From NCBI GenBank assembly GCA_050945695.1, contig JBMNTK010000002.1, forward strand, positions 3,699 to 67,698: 64,000 bases of DNA, in the 5' to 3' direction. Source of the stretch: Ch71 sp050945695 (GTDB taxonomy: Bacteria > Chloroflexota > Anaerolineae > DRVO01). The translations under genes and the position numbers were made by a program. A model generated the notes under the pieces. It worked only from the letters and a program-made list of their open reading frames with translations, made no database searches and was not told the DNA's origin. Within the stretch, counting starts at the first letter, position 1; every line of letters starts with the position of its first letter. Shown in pieces: positions 32,909 to 43,082 of the stretch.

Positions 32909-33841
32909 CTAGGCCCTGGTGACGGTATCGAGCCAGAACCGGCTGAACTTATCCCCATCCACTCGGGTCACGACCCGCGTTGGCCGTCCCCCCTCTTCGA
33001 TGCGCTCGTGGAGCAGCCCGTCCTCGAGGGTTAGCCTCAGCGGCAACTCGGCAACCTCGACGCCCTCCTCCCAGCCCAGGGCGATGGCAACGGCCAAAGG
33101 GTCGTGCAGGAAGTTGACGATGTCATCCGGCAGGCCTGGGCAGGTTCGCCCGAACCTCTCTGCCATCTGTTCCTCTTGGGCAAACGCCTCTGCCTGCTTG
33201 GCGATCAGCCGGGCCAGCGGCCCTGATCCCCGGAGGCGATCCAGGTCGGCCTGGCGGAGCCACGTCTCCACCGTGACCGACAGGGGGATGAGGGTTGGGT
33301 TCGAGCGCTGGAAGACGAAGAGGGCCGAATCAGGATCTGCCTGCACGTTCCAGTCCATCTCGTTCCCCCACTGAGGGAACCCCGCCCGGGGTGCGTAGAC
33401 GTATCCGCCCATCAGGTACAGCTGGGCCTGGCGTAGTATGCCGGGCGAGCGTCTCTCCAGCAGGGCCAGGTTCGTGAACGGACCTACGGCGGCGATGATC
33501 GCCCCCTGCTCGATGCTGCGCTCCAACAGCGACAGGGCATCGTCCAGCCTGCCGGGGGCGGGGGGCACGGGTTCCGGCCAGTAGGCAGCCTCATCGGGGA
33601 GGCCCGGGTGGAGGCGGTAGCAGCCCAGGGAGACGTCGGCGCCGGCGGCAACGGGGATATCGCCCCGGCCGGCCAGCTCCAGGGCATAGCGGGTATAGCC
33701 GGCCCTCCGTCCGCCGTCGTCTGAGTTGGTGGTGACGGCGATCAGCTCGGCGCCCGGCCAGCCCAGCACTATGGCCAGGGCGCACAGGTCGTCTATGTCG
33801 CCCCCAAGGTCGGTATCGAGGTGCAGCTTGAGCGCTGTCAT
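32909..33841 (-). CDS. Inosine/uridine-preferring nucleoside hydrolase family protein
   Basis: 310 residues. The calcium-binding signature is LDTDLGGDIDDLCAL at residues 7-21, and AAVGPFTNLALL, YLMGGYVY and NVQADPDSALFV follow as in nucleoside hydrolases. HDPLAVAIALG near the end carries the late His-Asp pair. It should cleave N-ribosidic bonds of nucleosides, though pyrimidine or nicotinamide riboside substrates are possible. The ATG at 33841 follows GGGAGACG, so the open frame to 34012 is not coding. It is the first gene of a likely two-gene operon with the amidohydrolase. Confidence 0.88.
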   Translation of the reverse strand: MTALKLHLDTDLGGDIDDLCALAIVLGWPGAELIAVTTNSDDGGRRAGYTRYALELAGRGDIPVAAGADVSLGCYRLHPGLPDEAAYWPEPVPPAPGRLDDALSLLERSIEQGAIIAAVGPFTNLALLERRSPGILRQAQLYLMGGYVYAPRAGFPQWGNEMDWNVQADPDSALFVFQRSNPTLIPLSVTVETWLRQADLDRLRGSGPLARLIAKQAEAFAQEEQMAERFGRTCPGLPDDIVNFLHDPLAVAIALGWEEGVEVAELPLRLTLEDGLLHERIEEGGRPTRVVTRVDGDKFSRFWLDTVTRA

Positions 33842-34017
33842 CGTCTCCCGTTGGGGCGCCCGATCCTGCTCTCGGCCAGGCGCCGCCTGTCGAGGATAGC
33901 CGGTGTCGCCCCGGCAGTCGAGCCCGGCTCCGCCGACTGGCCGCAGAGGCCGGCCAACCTTGGGTGGTCCCAACCCTAAGATCAGCGTGGACAGCGTTTC
34001 ACCGAGGCCCATCGGTC

Positions 34018-34050
34018 TTCATAGGAACTTCATATGTTTTTCATAAGAAC
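34018..34050 (+). promoter_or_regulatory. Three 11-bp direct repeats (TTCATA), likely OmpR/PhoB-type operator
   Basis: TTCATAGGAAC (34018-34028), TTCATATGTTT (34029-34039) and TTCATAAGAAC (34040-34050) are consecutive with exactly 11-base period. A candidate -10 box CATACT follows at 34066-34071. This geometry is the usual binding site of winged-helix response regulators that replace a -35 box. It lies about 50 bases upstream of the efflux operon. Confidence 0.6.
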
Positions 34051-34098
34051 CCAACGCCGCCCCACCATACTCACGTCAGCCTCTCTGCCGAGGGCGCA

Positions 34099-35634
34099 AT
34101 GAGACGCAGGAAGAAGAACCGCACCTACATCGTGGCCCTGGGCTTGGTGGCGGTGGCCGCCCTGGCTGTCGGCGCCTGGTACTACCGGGACGGAAAGACA
34201 CCCGGTGCCGCCGCCACCGCACCCGCCATGCGCACTGCCCGCGCCCGTTTGGGCGACATGCGCATCTCCCTCACCGGTGCCGGCTCGTTGGTCGCCGGGG
34301 CCGAGATGGACATCGGCTTCGAGACCAGCGGCCGAGTGGCGGAGGTCCTGGTGCAGCTGGGCGATCGGGTAGAGGCAGGCCAGGTCCTGGCTCGGCTGGA
34401 TCGGGCGGATGCCGAGGGGCAGGTGACGCAAGCTGAGCTGGCCCTCAGGCTGGCCGAGCTGAAACTGGCCCAACTGGACGAGGGGCCGGATGCCGACGAG
34501 GTCGCCACCGCTCGGGCTAACCTGGCCACAGCGCAGGAGAACCTGGCCTCCCTGCAGGCGGGCCCCGCCGAGGAGGAGCTGGCCACGGCCCGGGCCGCTC
34601 TGGCCGCCGCCGAGGAGAAGTACCGGGAGTTGCAGGCCGGGCCGTCGCAGGAGAAGGTCCTCGCCGCCCAGGCCAGCCTGGAGAACGCCCGCCTGTCCCT
34701 GCAGCAAGCTCAGATAGACTACGCGGACGCAGCCCAGGACCCGGAGAGAAGCGCCGCTGCCCTCGCCGCCTATGAGAGAGCCCGGCGCGAGTACGAGGTG
34801 GCCCAGGCCAGCTACGACGCTGCCATGGAGGGTGCCAGCGAGTCCGAGCTGCAAAGCGCTCTGGCCCAGGTGACTCAGGCGCGCACCAACCTGGAGAAGC
34901 TCCTCGCCGGCCCGACAGCGGCCGAGATCGCCTCCGCCGAGGCCCAGGTGGCGTCCGCCCAGGCCAAACTGGACGCTCTCCTGGCCGGGCCGACGGATCT
35001 GGAGAGGGAGAGCGCCGCCCTGGAGGTGGAGAAGGCGCGCTTCAGCCTGGAGCAGGCCAAGCGTCAGCTGGAGGCCACCGAACTCAAGGCGCCCATCTCC
35101 GGCACCGTCACCGCGCTGGATCTGACCGTCGGGCAGACGGTGGGCACGGGCACCGTCGTCAGCCTGGCCGACCTCGACCACGTCCAGGTGCGCTTCTACA
35201 TAGACGAGACCGAGATGAGCCTCCTGGCCCAGGGCCAGGAAGTGCAGGTCACCTTCGATGCCCTTCCCGACCAGCGCTTCACCGGCCAGGTGACCCGCAT
35301 AGAGCCAGGCCTGAAGAACGTCTCCGGGGTGCCAGTGGTCACCGCCTGGGCCAGCCTGGAGGTTCCCGAGGACAGCCAAGTCAAGTTCATGGGGGACATG
35401 AACGCCGCCGTGGAGGTCATCGCCGCCGAGCGTCAGGGAGCCGTGCTGGTGCCCATGGAGGCAGTGCGAGAGATGGGGGCCGGCCAGTACGCCGTGTTCG
35501 TGGTGAGGCCGGACGGCGAGCTGGAGCTGCGCCCGGTTCAGGTGGGCCTGAGCGATAACCTATACTATGAGGTTGTCAGTGGTCTTGAGCCCGGCGAGGT
35601 GGTCAGCACCGGCACAGTGGAGACAGGCCTCTGA
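34099..35634 (+). CDS. HlyD/MacA-type efflux periplasmic adaptor
   Basis: 511 residues. An N-terminal membrane anchor (about 10-27), a lipoyl half-motif (GRVAEVLVQLGDRVEAGQVL), then a long coiled-coil hairpin region (~115-320) built from repeated units ending in LQAGP, LLAGP and similar with ~32-residue spacing, the second lipoyl half (ELKAPISGTVTALDL, VGQTVGTGT) and beta-barrel/membrane-proximal domains. It links an inner-membrane ABC permease to export across the envelope; the lengthened coiled coil is common in Chloroflexota. The ATG at 34099 follows GAGGGCG; the upstream open frame overlaps the operator. It is the first gene of a four- to five-gene efflux operon. Confidence 0.9.
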   Translation: MRRRKKNRTYIVALGLVAVAALAVGAWYYRDGKTPGAAATAPAMRTARARLGDMRISLTGAGSLVAGAEMDIGFETSGRVAEVLVQLGDRVEAGQVLARLDRADAEGQVTQAELALRLAELKLAQLDEGPDADEVATARANLATAQENLASLQAGPAEEELATARAALAAAEEKYRELQAGPSQEKVLAAQASLENARLSLQQAQIDYADAAQDPERSAAALAAYERARREYEVAQASYDAAMEGASESELQSALAQVTQARTNLEKLLAGPTAAEIASAEAQVASAQAKLDALLAGPTDLERESAALEVEKARFSLEQAKRQLEATELKAPISGTVTALDLTVGQTVGTGTVVSLADLDHVQVRFYIDETEMSLLAQGQEVQVTFDALPDQRFTGQVTRIEPGLKNVSGVPVVTAWASLEVPEDSQVKFMGDMNAAVEVIAAERQGAVLVPMEAVREMGAGQYAVFVVRPDGELELRPVQVGLSDNLYYEVVSGLEPGEVVSTGTVETGL

Positions 35635-35683
35635 TCCCCTTGCCGATGCACAGGCCAACACCTTGGAGTGAGGAGAACAACGC

Positions 35684-36868
35684 ATGAAAGCCATCGGGCG
35701 ATGGTTGCCGTCAATAGCATTGCTTATCGTGGCACTGGCACTCCGGCTTGAGCTGGCCCCGGAGTCAGGTGGATCCTCGGTGTCGTCGGCGCAAGGTGCC
35801 GTAGCTACCGCCACGCCAGTGCAGACCGCGGATCCTGTGCCCGAGTCCGAGGCAGCAAACGCTCTGGAGGCCCAGATAACCGCCGTCTACGAGCAGGCTG
35901 CCCCGGCTGTAGTCAACATAACCAGCCGGCGCATCGTCACCGACTTTTTCCTGCGGGCCATCCCCCAGGAGGGCAGCGGGTCCGGCTTTCTGTGGGACGA
36001 TGAGGGACACGTGGTCACCAACTACCACGTGGTGGGGAATGCCCAGGACATCCTGGTGACCTTCGCCGACGGGCGCACCTACGAGGCCGAGGTGGTAGGG
36101 GTGGATGCCACCAATGACCTGGCCGTCCTCAGGGTGGCGGCCGATGCCGACCTTCCCCAGCCACTGACCCTAGCCGACGCCTCCCAGTTGCGGGTGGGGC
36201 AGTTCGTCCTGGCCATCGGCAATCCCTATGGCCTCGACCACACCCTCACCGTGGGCGTCATCAGCGCCCTGGAGCGAGTGATCGAGAGCCCGGAGGAGTC
36301 TGGCTTCATCGGTGAGGCCATCCAGACCGATGCCGCCGTCAACCCGGGCAACTCGGGCGGACCCCTCCTGGACCTGCGCGGGCGCGTGGTGGGGGTCAAC
36401 TCCCAGATCATCAGCCCCAGCGGCGCCTCGGCCGGCATCGGTTTCGCCGTGTCGGCCAACACCGTAGCCCGGGTCGTGCCCGCCCTGATCGAGCAGGGCT
36501 ACTACGATCACCCCTGGCTGGGCATCGAGACGGTGGATCTGACCCCGTCTGTCATTCGCATCCTGCGGGAGGCGGGCATGGACGTGCCGGTGGACGCTGG
36601 GCTCATGGTGCTGGGCGTCTACCGGGGCTCCCCGGCAGGGCAGGCCGGTATCCAGGGGGCGCAGAGGCAGGTTCTGGTTGGCCGGTACCGCGTCCCGGTG
36701 GACGGGGACATCATCACCGCCGTCAACGGGGTGCCGGTCAAGAACGAGGAAGAGCTCACCGTCTACCTGGAGACCAAGACCGTTGTGGGCGACACCGTGG
36801 AGCTGACGGTGATCCGCAACGGGGCCGAGCAGCAGATCGCGGTGACGGTCGCCGCCAGTCCCCAGTGA
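35684..36868 (+). CDS. HtrA/DegP-like trypsin-type serine protease with PDZ domain
   Basis: 394 residues: a signal anchor (about 5-21), a low-complexity linker, a trypsin-like domain with the triad His115 (VTNYHVV), Asp145 (ATNDLAVLR) and Ser224 (GNSGGPLL), and a C-terminal PDZ domain (about 295-390: GVYRGSPAGQAGIQ, GDIITAVNGVPV). It is an envelope quality-control or processing protease. It lies between the adaptor and the ATPase gene, with 49- and 52-base gaps and a GTGAGGAG ribosome site, so it is probably expressed with the efflux genes. All catalytic residues are present. Confidence 0.92.
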   Translation: MKAIGRWLPSIALLIVALALRLELAPESGGSSVSSAQGAVATATPVQTADPVPESEAANALEAQITAVYEQAAPAVVNITSRRIVTDFFLRAIPQEGSGSGFLWDDEGHVVTNYHVVGNAQDILVTFADGRTYEAEVVGVDATNDLAVLRVAADADLPQPLTLADASQLRVGQFVLAIGNPYGLDHTLTVGVISALERVIESPEESGFIGEAIQTDAAVNPGNSGGPLLDLRGRVVGVNSQIISPSGASAGIGFAVSANTVARVVPALIEQGYYDHPWLGIETVDLTPSVIRILREAGMDVPVDAGLMVLGVYRGSPAGQAGIQGAQRQVLVGRYRVPVDGDIITAVNGVPVKNEEELTVYLETKTVVGDTVELTVIRNGAEQQIAVTVAASPQ

Positions 36869-36920
36869 CTGAGCCCCGTGGCAGGGCAGGCGTCGCCCCA
36901 ATCGCCGGTATGGATCGAAG

Positions 36921-37700
36921 ATGAAGCCGAAACCCAGTTCTCTCGACAACGAGGCAGTAGCCACCAGCAGCCTGGACGTGGGCGTGGTCTCCGACGACCG
37001 GCTCTCCCCGGTCGTCGAGACCCGGGGCGTGAGCAAGGTGTACCGCATGGGTCCGGTGGAGGTCAGGGCTCTGCACAACATTGACCTCAGGATCGCCCGG
37101 GGCGACTTCGTGGCCGTGATGGGCGCCTCCGGGTCCGGCAAGTCCACTCTCATGAACATCCTTGGCTGTCTGGACCGCCCCACCGAGGGAACCTACCTCC
37201 TGGAGGGGCAGGATGTGAGCGAGCTGGACCGGGACGAGCTGGCCCTGATCCGCAACGAGAAGATCGGCTTCGTCTTCCAGCGGTACAACCTCCTGCCGCG
37301 CCTGAGCGCCCTCAAGAACGTGGCCCTGCCCCTGCTCTACTCCCCTGACGGCCACGGAGAGGACGAGGAAGGCCCCGAGGAACGAGCCCAGCGAGCCCTG
37401 GAGGCGGTGGGACTGGGGGACCGCGCCCATCACCGGCCCAACGAGCTTTCCGGCGGGCAGCAGCAGCGGGTGGCCATAGCCAGAGCCCTGGTCAATGACC
37501 CGGCCATCATCCTGGCCGACGAGCCCACCGGCAACCTGGATAGCCGCGCCGGCCACGAGATAATGGCCCTTCTGGAAGGGCTGAACCGGCAGGGGGTGAC
37601 CCTCATCGTCGTCACCCACGAGGACGACATCGCGGCCTACGCCCGGCGGGTCGTGCGCCTGCACGATGGAGAGATCGTCGCCGACGAGGTGAGAGGATGA
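36921..37700 (+). CDS. MacB/LolD-type ABC transporter ATP-binding protein
   Basis: 259 residues. Walker A is GASGSGKSTL (68-77), the signature LSGGQQQRVAIARAL, Walker B IILADEPTGNLD and the H-loop VVTHEDD. The N-terminal 30 residues are a variable extension. It is the typical ATPase of MacB-like mechanotransmission systems, paired with the next gene and the HlyD-type adaptor. ATG at 36921. The stop overlaps the permease start by four bases (ATGA). Confidence 0.92.
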   Translation: MKPKPSSLDNEAVATSSLDVGVVSDDRLSPVVETRGVSKVYRMGPVEVRALHNIDLRIARGDFVAVMGASGSGKSTLMNILGCLDRPTEGTYLLEGQDVSELDRDELALIRNEKIGFVFQRYNLLPRLSALKNVALPLLYSPDGHGEDEEGPEERAQRALEAVGLGDRAHHRPNELSGGQQQRVAIARALVNDPAIILADEPTGNLDSRAGHEIMALLEGLNRQGVTLIVVTHEDDIAAYARRVVRLHDGEIVADEVRG

Positions 37701-38944
37701 ACACCTGGCGGACCTTACAGACAGCCTGGGAGGGAGTGGCCGCCAACAAGATGCGCTCCTTCCTCACGGTGCTGGGGGTGGTCATCGGGGTGGCAGCCGT
37801 GATCCTGATGGTAGGGGTCAGCAAGGCCACCGAGGCTGCCATCGCGGACACCATCAACAGCCTCGGCTCCGATCTGATCATCGTCAGCTCCGCTCGCTTC
37901 GGTCCCATGTTGGTCACGCGAGGCGGGATGTACGGTGGCAGCAGGGCTGGCCTCACCTACGACGACGCTGTCGCCATCTCCCAGGAGGTGAGAGGAATCG
38001 AAGGGGTCGCCCCGGAACAGATCATGCCCGGGCAGACCGTCCGCCATGACAGAGCCACCCTGACCACGCTCCTGGTGGGCACCACCGCCGACTACCCCAT
38101 CGTGCGCGATGTGGAGGCGGACGAGGGCCGCTTCCTCACCGAGCAGGACTTGGAGCGCGCGAACAAGGTGGCCGTGCTGGGACACGCCGTGGCCGAAGAG
38201 CTCTTCCCTCAAGGCGACGCCGTTGGCCAGAGCATCACCGTGGGCCCGAATAACGTCAGGCTGACAGTGGTGGGAGTCATGGCCAGCAAGGGCACCGTGG
38301 CCGAAACGGACTACGACAACCGCATCTACGTCCCCATCACTCTGGTGTTCCAGAAGCTCATGCCCTCCCCCATGGCGGTCATGATCGGCAACCCCCTGAG
38401 CTCCCTCTACGTCAAGGCCGAGAGCCAGGAGACCATGGGTTCAGCCATCGCCCAGATAACCTCACTGCTGAACAAGCGCCACAACATCGTGGGTGAGCCT
38501 GATTTCCAGGTCCAAACCCAGGACGACATCATCAAGACGCGACAGGCGACCAGCTCCTCCTTTCGCAGCCTGCTGGCCTGGGTGGGGGCCGTGTCCCTGC
38601 TGGTGGGCGGGATCGGCATCATGAACATCATGCTGGTCTCGGTGACGGAGCGCACCCGCGAGATCGGCATCCGCCAGGCCATCGGCGCCCGGCCCGGAGA
38701 CATCCGACGGCAGTTCCTGCTGGAGGCGCTCATCCTCAGCCTGGGCGGGGGGCTCATCGGACTGGCGGCCGCCTACGCCATTGCCAGTTACGCCGGCACC
38801 CTGGGCGGCATGCGGGTGCTGATCGTGCCGGACTCGGTGGCCCTGGCCTTCGGGGCGGCCTCGGCGGTGGGGATCTTCTTCGGGTTCTACCCGGCTAACC
38901 GCGCCGCCAACATGGACCCGATCGAGGCGCTTCGCTACGAGTGA
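37697..38944 (+). CDS. MacB-like ABC permease (FtsX domain)
   Basis: 415 residues: an N-terminal helix (about 20-43; the family start is WEGVAANKMRSFLTVLGVVIGVAAV), a large periplasmic MacB-PCD domain (about 45-275), then three C-terminal helices of the FtsX fold (LVGGIGIMNIMLVSVTERTREIGIR, quoted in parts: GGIGIMNIML, VTERTREIGIR). This is the stalk-forming permease of a tripartite exporter of peptides, antibiotics or lipoproteins. It is translationally coupled to the ATPase. No outer-membrane channel gene is present, which fits a monoderm-like or atypical envelope. Confidence 0.92.
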   Translation: MNTWRTLQTAWEGVAANKMRSFLTVLGVVIGVAAVILMVGVSKATEAAIADTINSLGSDLIIVSSARFGPMLVTRGGMYGGSRAGLTYDDAVAISQEVRGIEGVAPEQIMPGQTVRHDRATLTTLLVGTTADYPIVRDVEADEGRFLTEQDLERANKVAVLGHAVAEELFPQGDAVGQSITVGPNNVRLTVVGVMASKGTVAETDYDNRIYVPITLVFQKLMPSPMAVMIGNPLSSLYVKAESQETMGSAIAQITSLLNKRHNIVGEPDFQVQTQDDIIKTRQATSSSFRSLLAWVGAVSLLVGGIGIMNIMLVSVTERTREIGIRQAIGARPGDIRRQFLLEALILSLGGGLIGLAAAYAIASYAGTLGGMRVLIVPDSVALAFGAASAVGIFFGFYPANRAANMDPIEALRYE

Positions 38945-39046
38945 TCAGGCCAGTCCCGTGCGCTTCCTCCTTCTGGGAAGAAGGGGAGACCCTCAAGCGG
39001 CCCTGCATCCGGGCAGGCGACTTCACATACGAGGGACGGGGAACTC

Positions 39047-39142
39047 ATGAAAAGGACATACGTCATAGCAGCCGTTGCGCTGGTAGGTGCTGGGGGGCCG
39101 GCCGGTGGGGGCCATTATCCTGCGGCCGCCGGAGAACCCTGA
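39047..39142 (+). pseudogene. Truncated signal-peptide ORF at a deletion junction
   Basis: An ATG at 39047, preceded by GAGGGACGGGG, opens a 31-codon frame whose first ~20 residues (MKRTYVIAAVALVGAGG) look like a secretion signal. The following residues are low-complexity, and the frame stops inside the kinase gene. The natural reading is the 5' end of a secreted protein gene joined to the middle of the kinase gene. Confidence 0.4.
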
Positions 39143-40079
39143 GAACGGCAACCGCGAGAGCTCCTTTCTCAGCTCGGTGAACCGATCACTGCTGGTTTCG
39201 GTGGCAGTCACTGGATCGGCGGCGGTCCTGCTTGCCCTGGGGCTTTCTCGTCGCATCCTCCGGCCGGTAGAGGCGCTCACGCAGGCCGCCCGGGCCGTGG
39301 GCGCCGGGGACTTGAGCCGACGGGTGGGGGTGACCACCGACGACGAGATCGGCGAGCTGGCCCAAGCCTTCAACTCCATGGCCGAGAGCCTGGCCCGCCT
39401 GGAACAGCCCCGACGCAACCTGGTCACCGATGTTGCCCACGAACTCCGCACGCCCCTATCTAACGTGAGAGCCTACCTGGAGGGCATGTGCGACGGCGTC
39501 ATCGAGCCCTCCCCAGAGGCCATCGCCTCCATCTACGAGGAAGCCCTCCTCCTGAGCAAGCTGGTGGACGATCTGCAGGAGCTCTCCCTGGCGGAGGCAG
39601 GCGCTATGAAGCTGCATCGTCGGCCTCTGGCCCTGCTGGAGACGGTCACCAAGGCCCTCGCCGCCGCCAAGGGCATCTCCCTGGCAACTGACCTCCCGCC
39701 GGACCTGCCCCTGGTGGATGCCGACCCGGATCGGGTGGGCCAGGTGCTGCGCAACCTCCTTAGCAACGCCGTGGCTCACACCGCCACGGGTGGTCACGTC
39801 CTGGTGAGAGCGAGGCCGTCCGGCGCCGAGGTCCAGGTGACAGTGCAGGACGACGGGGAGGGCATCCCGGAAAAACACCTGCCTCACATCTTCGACCGGT
39901 TCTACCGCGCCGACGACTCCCGGGCGCGAACCACCGGCGGCTCGGGGCTAGGCCTGGCCATTGCCCAGCAACTGGTACAGGCGCACGGCGGCCGCATCTG
40001 GGCCGAGAGTACCGAAGGCGAGGGATCCCTGTTCCACTTCACCCTGCCGATTGCGCCGGGAGACGCGGAGGTGGAGTGA
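39087..40079 (+). CDS. Sensor histidine kinase, 5'-truncated
   Basis: About 330 residues of a BaeS-like kinase. The beginning, PVGAIILRPPENPENG, is the end of a periplasmic sensor domain; the N-terminal helix and most of the sensor are missing. Then come a membrane helix (about 34-53), a HAMP domain (54-106), the HisKA box DVAHELRTPLS with His118, and the ATPase boxes NLLSNAVAHT, DDGEGIP, FDRFYRAD and GGSGLGLAI. The only possible start is a GTG at 39087 directly after an in-frame TAG, with no ribosome site. The partner response regulator is absent. It is probably a decaying gene formed by deletion, though the signalling core is intact. Confidence 0.8.
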   Translation: MLGGRPVGAIILRPPENPENGNRESSFLSSVNRSLLVSVAVTGSAAVLLALGLSRRILRPVEALTQAARAVGAGDLSRRVGVTTDDEIGELAQAFNSMAESLARLEQPRRNLVTDVAHELRTPLSNVRAYLEGMCDGVIEPSPEAIASIYEEALLLSKLVDDLQELSLAEAGAMKLHRRPLALLETVTKALAAAKGISLATDLPPDLPLVDADPDRVGQVLRNLLSNAVAHTATGGHVLVRARPSGAEVQVTVQDDGEGIPEKHLPHIFDRFYRADDSRARTTGGSGLGLAIAQQLVQAHGGRIWAESTEGEGSLFHFTLPIAPGDAEVE

Positions 40080-40125
40080 GGGGGCGCCAGCGGTCGGCTG
40101 AGGCTTCGCACCGGGATCACCCTGC

Positions 40126-40154
40126 TTGCCCAGCCGCGGTCCAGCTCCTACATT
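40126..40154 (+). promoter_or_regulatory. Promoter of the molybdate/sulfate transporter gene
   Basis: TTGCCC (40126-40131), a 17-base spacer, TACATT (40149-40154), 55 bases upstream of the start. Confidence 0.4.
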
Positions 40155-40208
40155 GATATCTGTCGCTTATGTAACCGATCCGCTGGCATCCATCGCCGGA
40201 GGGGACTG

Positions 40209-41358
40209 ATGGAGCGCGATCCCCGGCGCTACCCAGACTTCGAGTTCAACCTGCGGGAGCTGGCCGGCTCCATGGGGGACTTCGGCACCCTCTTCCCCCT
40301 GGCCATCGGCCTCATCGCCGTCAACGGCATGGATCCCACCGGCCTCTTCGTCATGCTGGGGCTCACCAACATCGCCACCGGGCTTATCTACCGCCTGCCC
40401 ATGCCGGTGGAGCCCAAGAAGGTGGTCTCGGCCGCCGCCATCGCCCAAGGGTGGCCCGCCTCGACCGTGGTGGCCTCCGGGCTGGGGCTGGGCCTGATCT
40501 GGTTCGCCATCACCGCCACCGGGGCCGTGCGGCGGCTGGTGCGGGTGACGCCCGTCTACATCATCCGCGGCATCCAGCTGGCCTTGGGCGTGAGCCTGGC
40601 GCTGGGGGCGATAGAGATGTCAGTCCCCGAGCCCTGGCTCATGCTGGTTGCCCTGGCCATCATCTTTCTCTTCCGTCGCAGCCCTTACGCCCCCTCGGCG
40701 CTGGTGATCATGGCCCTGGGCGTGGGCATCATGGCCCTACGCGGCGACCTGGCCGGGCGGGTGGCGTTCTCGCTCTCCCTGCCGGCCTTCTCGGTCCCTA
40801 CCCTAAGAGACGTCTGGAACGGGCTGCTCTGGGCCGGATTCGCCCAGATTCCCCTCACCCTCACCAACGCCGTCCTGGCCACCGCCACTATGATCCGGGA
40901 CCTATTCCCGGAGAAGCCGGTCTCGGAGGAGCGGCTCATGGTGAACATGGGAGCCATGAACGTGGCCGCCTCCTTCTTCGGCGGGATGCCCATGTGCCAC
41001 GGCTCCGGTGGCCTGGCGGGGCAGTACTACTTCGGGGCCCGCACCGGCGGCACCAACATCCTGGAGGGGCTGATCGAGGTTGCTCTGGGCGTCCTCCTGG
41101 GTCGGTCCCTCCTGGACCTGCTGAGCGCCTTCCCCATGCCCCTGGTGGGCGGGATGATGCTGGTGGTGGGCTTCCAATTCGCTCGGCCGGTGCTCAAGCT
41201 GCGAGGGGTGCCGCTGGCCCTATGCCTGCTGACGGCAGCCGTCTCCGTGGCCACGAACATGGCGGTGGGGTTCGCCGTCGGCCTGGGAGCGGCCCACCTG
41301 CTGCCTCGCCTTGGGCTGCCTGCCCCGCAATCACCCTCACCTAAGGAAGCGCAGCCGC

Positions 41359-41372
<14 letters not shown>
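40209..41372 (+). CDS. MOT1-like putative molybdate/sulfate transporter
   Basis: 387 residues with about 10-11 membrane helices. It has the two signature regions of the plant MOT1/SulP-like group: LPMPVEPKKVVSAAAIAQG (family PVQPMKAIAA-type) and MPMCHGSGGLAGQYYFGARTG (family P-x-CHG-x-GGLA motif). It should import molybdate or sulfate across the inner membrane. ATG at 40209 with GGAGGGGACTG upstream. The end overlaps the next ABC ATPase start by 14 bases, although the function appears unrelated. Confidence 0.85.
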
Positions 41373-42338
<966 letters not shown>

Positions 42339-42342
<4 letters not shown>

Positions 42343-43082
42343 AGGCTCAACTGCTGCGCGCCTGGTACATCTGCCGCAAGGACCTGCGGGCCTATTACCG
42401 CAAGCCGCCCCTCATCAGCTGGGGCCTGATGTTCCCCGCTGCCATGGTGCTGGCTTTCTACCTGCGCAATCCGGGCGACATCGGCCAGATGGTGCCTGGC
42501 CTTATCGGCATTACCCTTCTCTTCGGTGCCACTTCCATGGAAGTGGTGGCCATCGCCTTCGAGAAGCGCATCGGCGCTCTGGAGCGGCTGGCCATGGCCC
42601 CGGTGTCCGTGGCCACCATACTGCTGGGCAAGGTGGCGACCGGCGCCATCTTCGCCCTGGTCCTGGGAGCGGTGGTGACCCTGGTAGCACTGACCTTCAC
42701 CGGGGTTCCGGCCCTCTCGGCTGGGCTCCTGCTGTCGCTGTCAGTGACCCTGATCCTTGGCTCAGTGGTCTTCTCGCTCCTCGGGGCCTTCGTGTCGGTG
42801 GCCGTCAAGGAAGTGTTCGACGCCATGACCCTGGCCAACTACTTCCGCTTCCCCATGCTCTTCCTCTCCGGCACCTTCGCGCCGCTGGCCGCCACGCCCG
42901 ACCTGCTACGGTGGCTGGCGTATCTCATGCCCCTGACCTACGTGGTAGACGCCCTTCGCCACGCCCTCCGACTGCCGGCAGCCGTGCCCCTGGTGCTGGA
43001 CTGGGCGGTGGTGTTAGGCTTCACCGTGCTGCTGGCCTTGGGCACCGGGCGGACCTTAGTCCGTCAGTTGGAGGAGCCATAG
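42339..43082 (+). CDS. ABC-2 type permease
   Basis: 247 residues with six membrane helices and no large external domain, the ABC2_membrane (DrrB-like) form: FEKRIGALERLAMAPVSV is the coupling segment and FRFPMLFLSGTFAPLAA the conserved fifth-helix region. With the ATPase it would export a drug, polyketide or polysaccharide. It is coupled at both ends: ATGA with the ATPase, and its TAG overlaps the GTG of the following exporter gene by one base, so five consecutive genes (41359-46821) form one operon-like block apart from the transporter. Confidence 0.88.

Noticed and set aside
34030..35379. Minus-strand open frame of 449 codons
   Set aside because: It is the complement of the HlyD-type adaptor, with its low-complexity coiled coil mirrored as Leu/Gly-rich sequence. 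It also covers the operator.
36170..37664. Two overlapping minus-strand open frames of 337 and 302 codons
   Set aside because: They are complements of the HtrA protease and MacB-like ATPase genes, which carry complete catalytic motifs.
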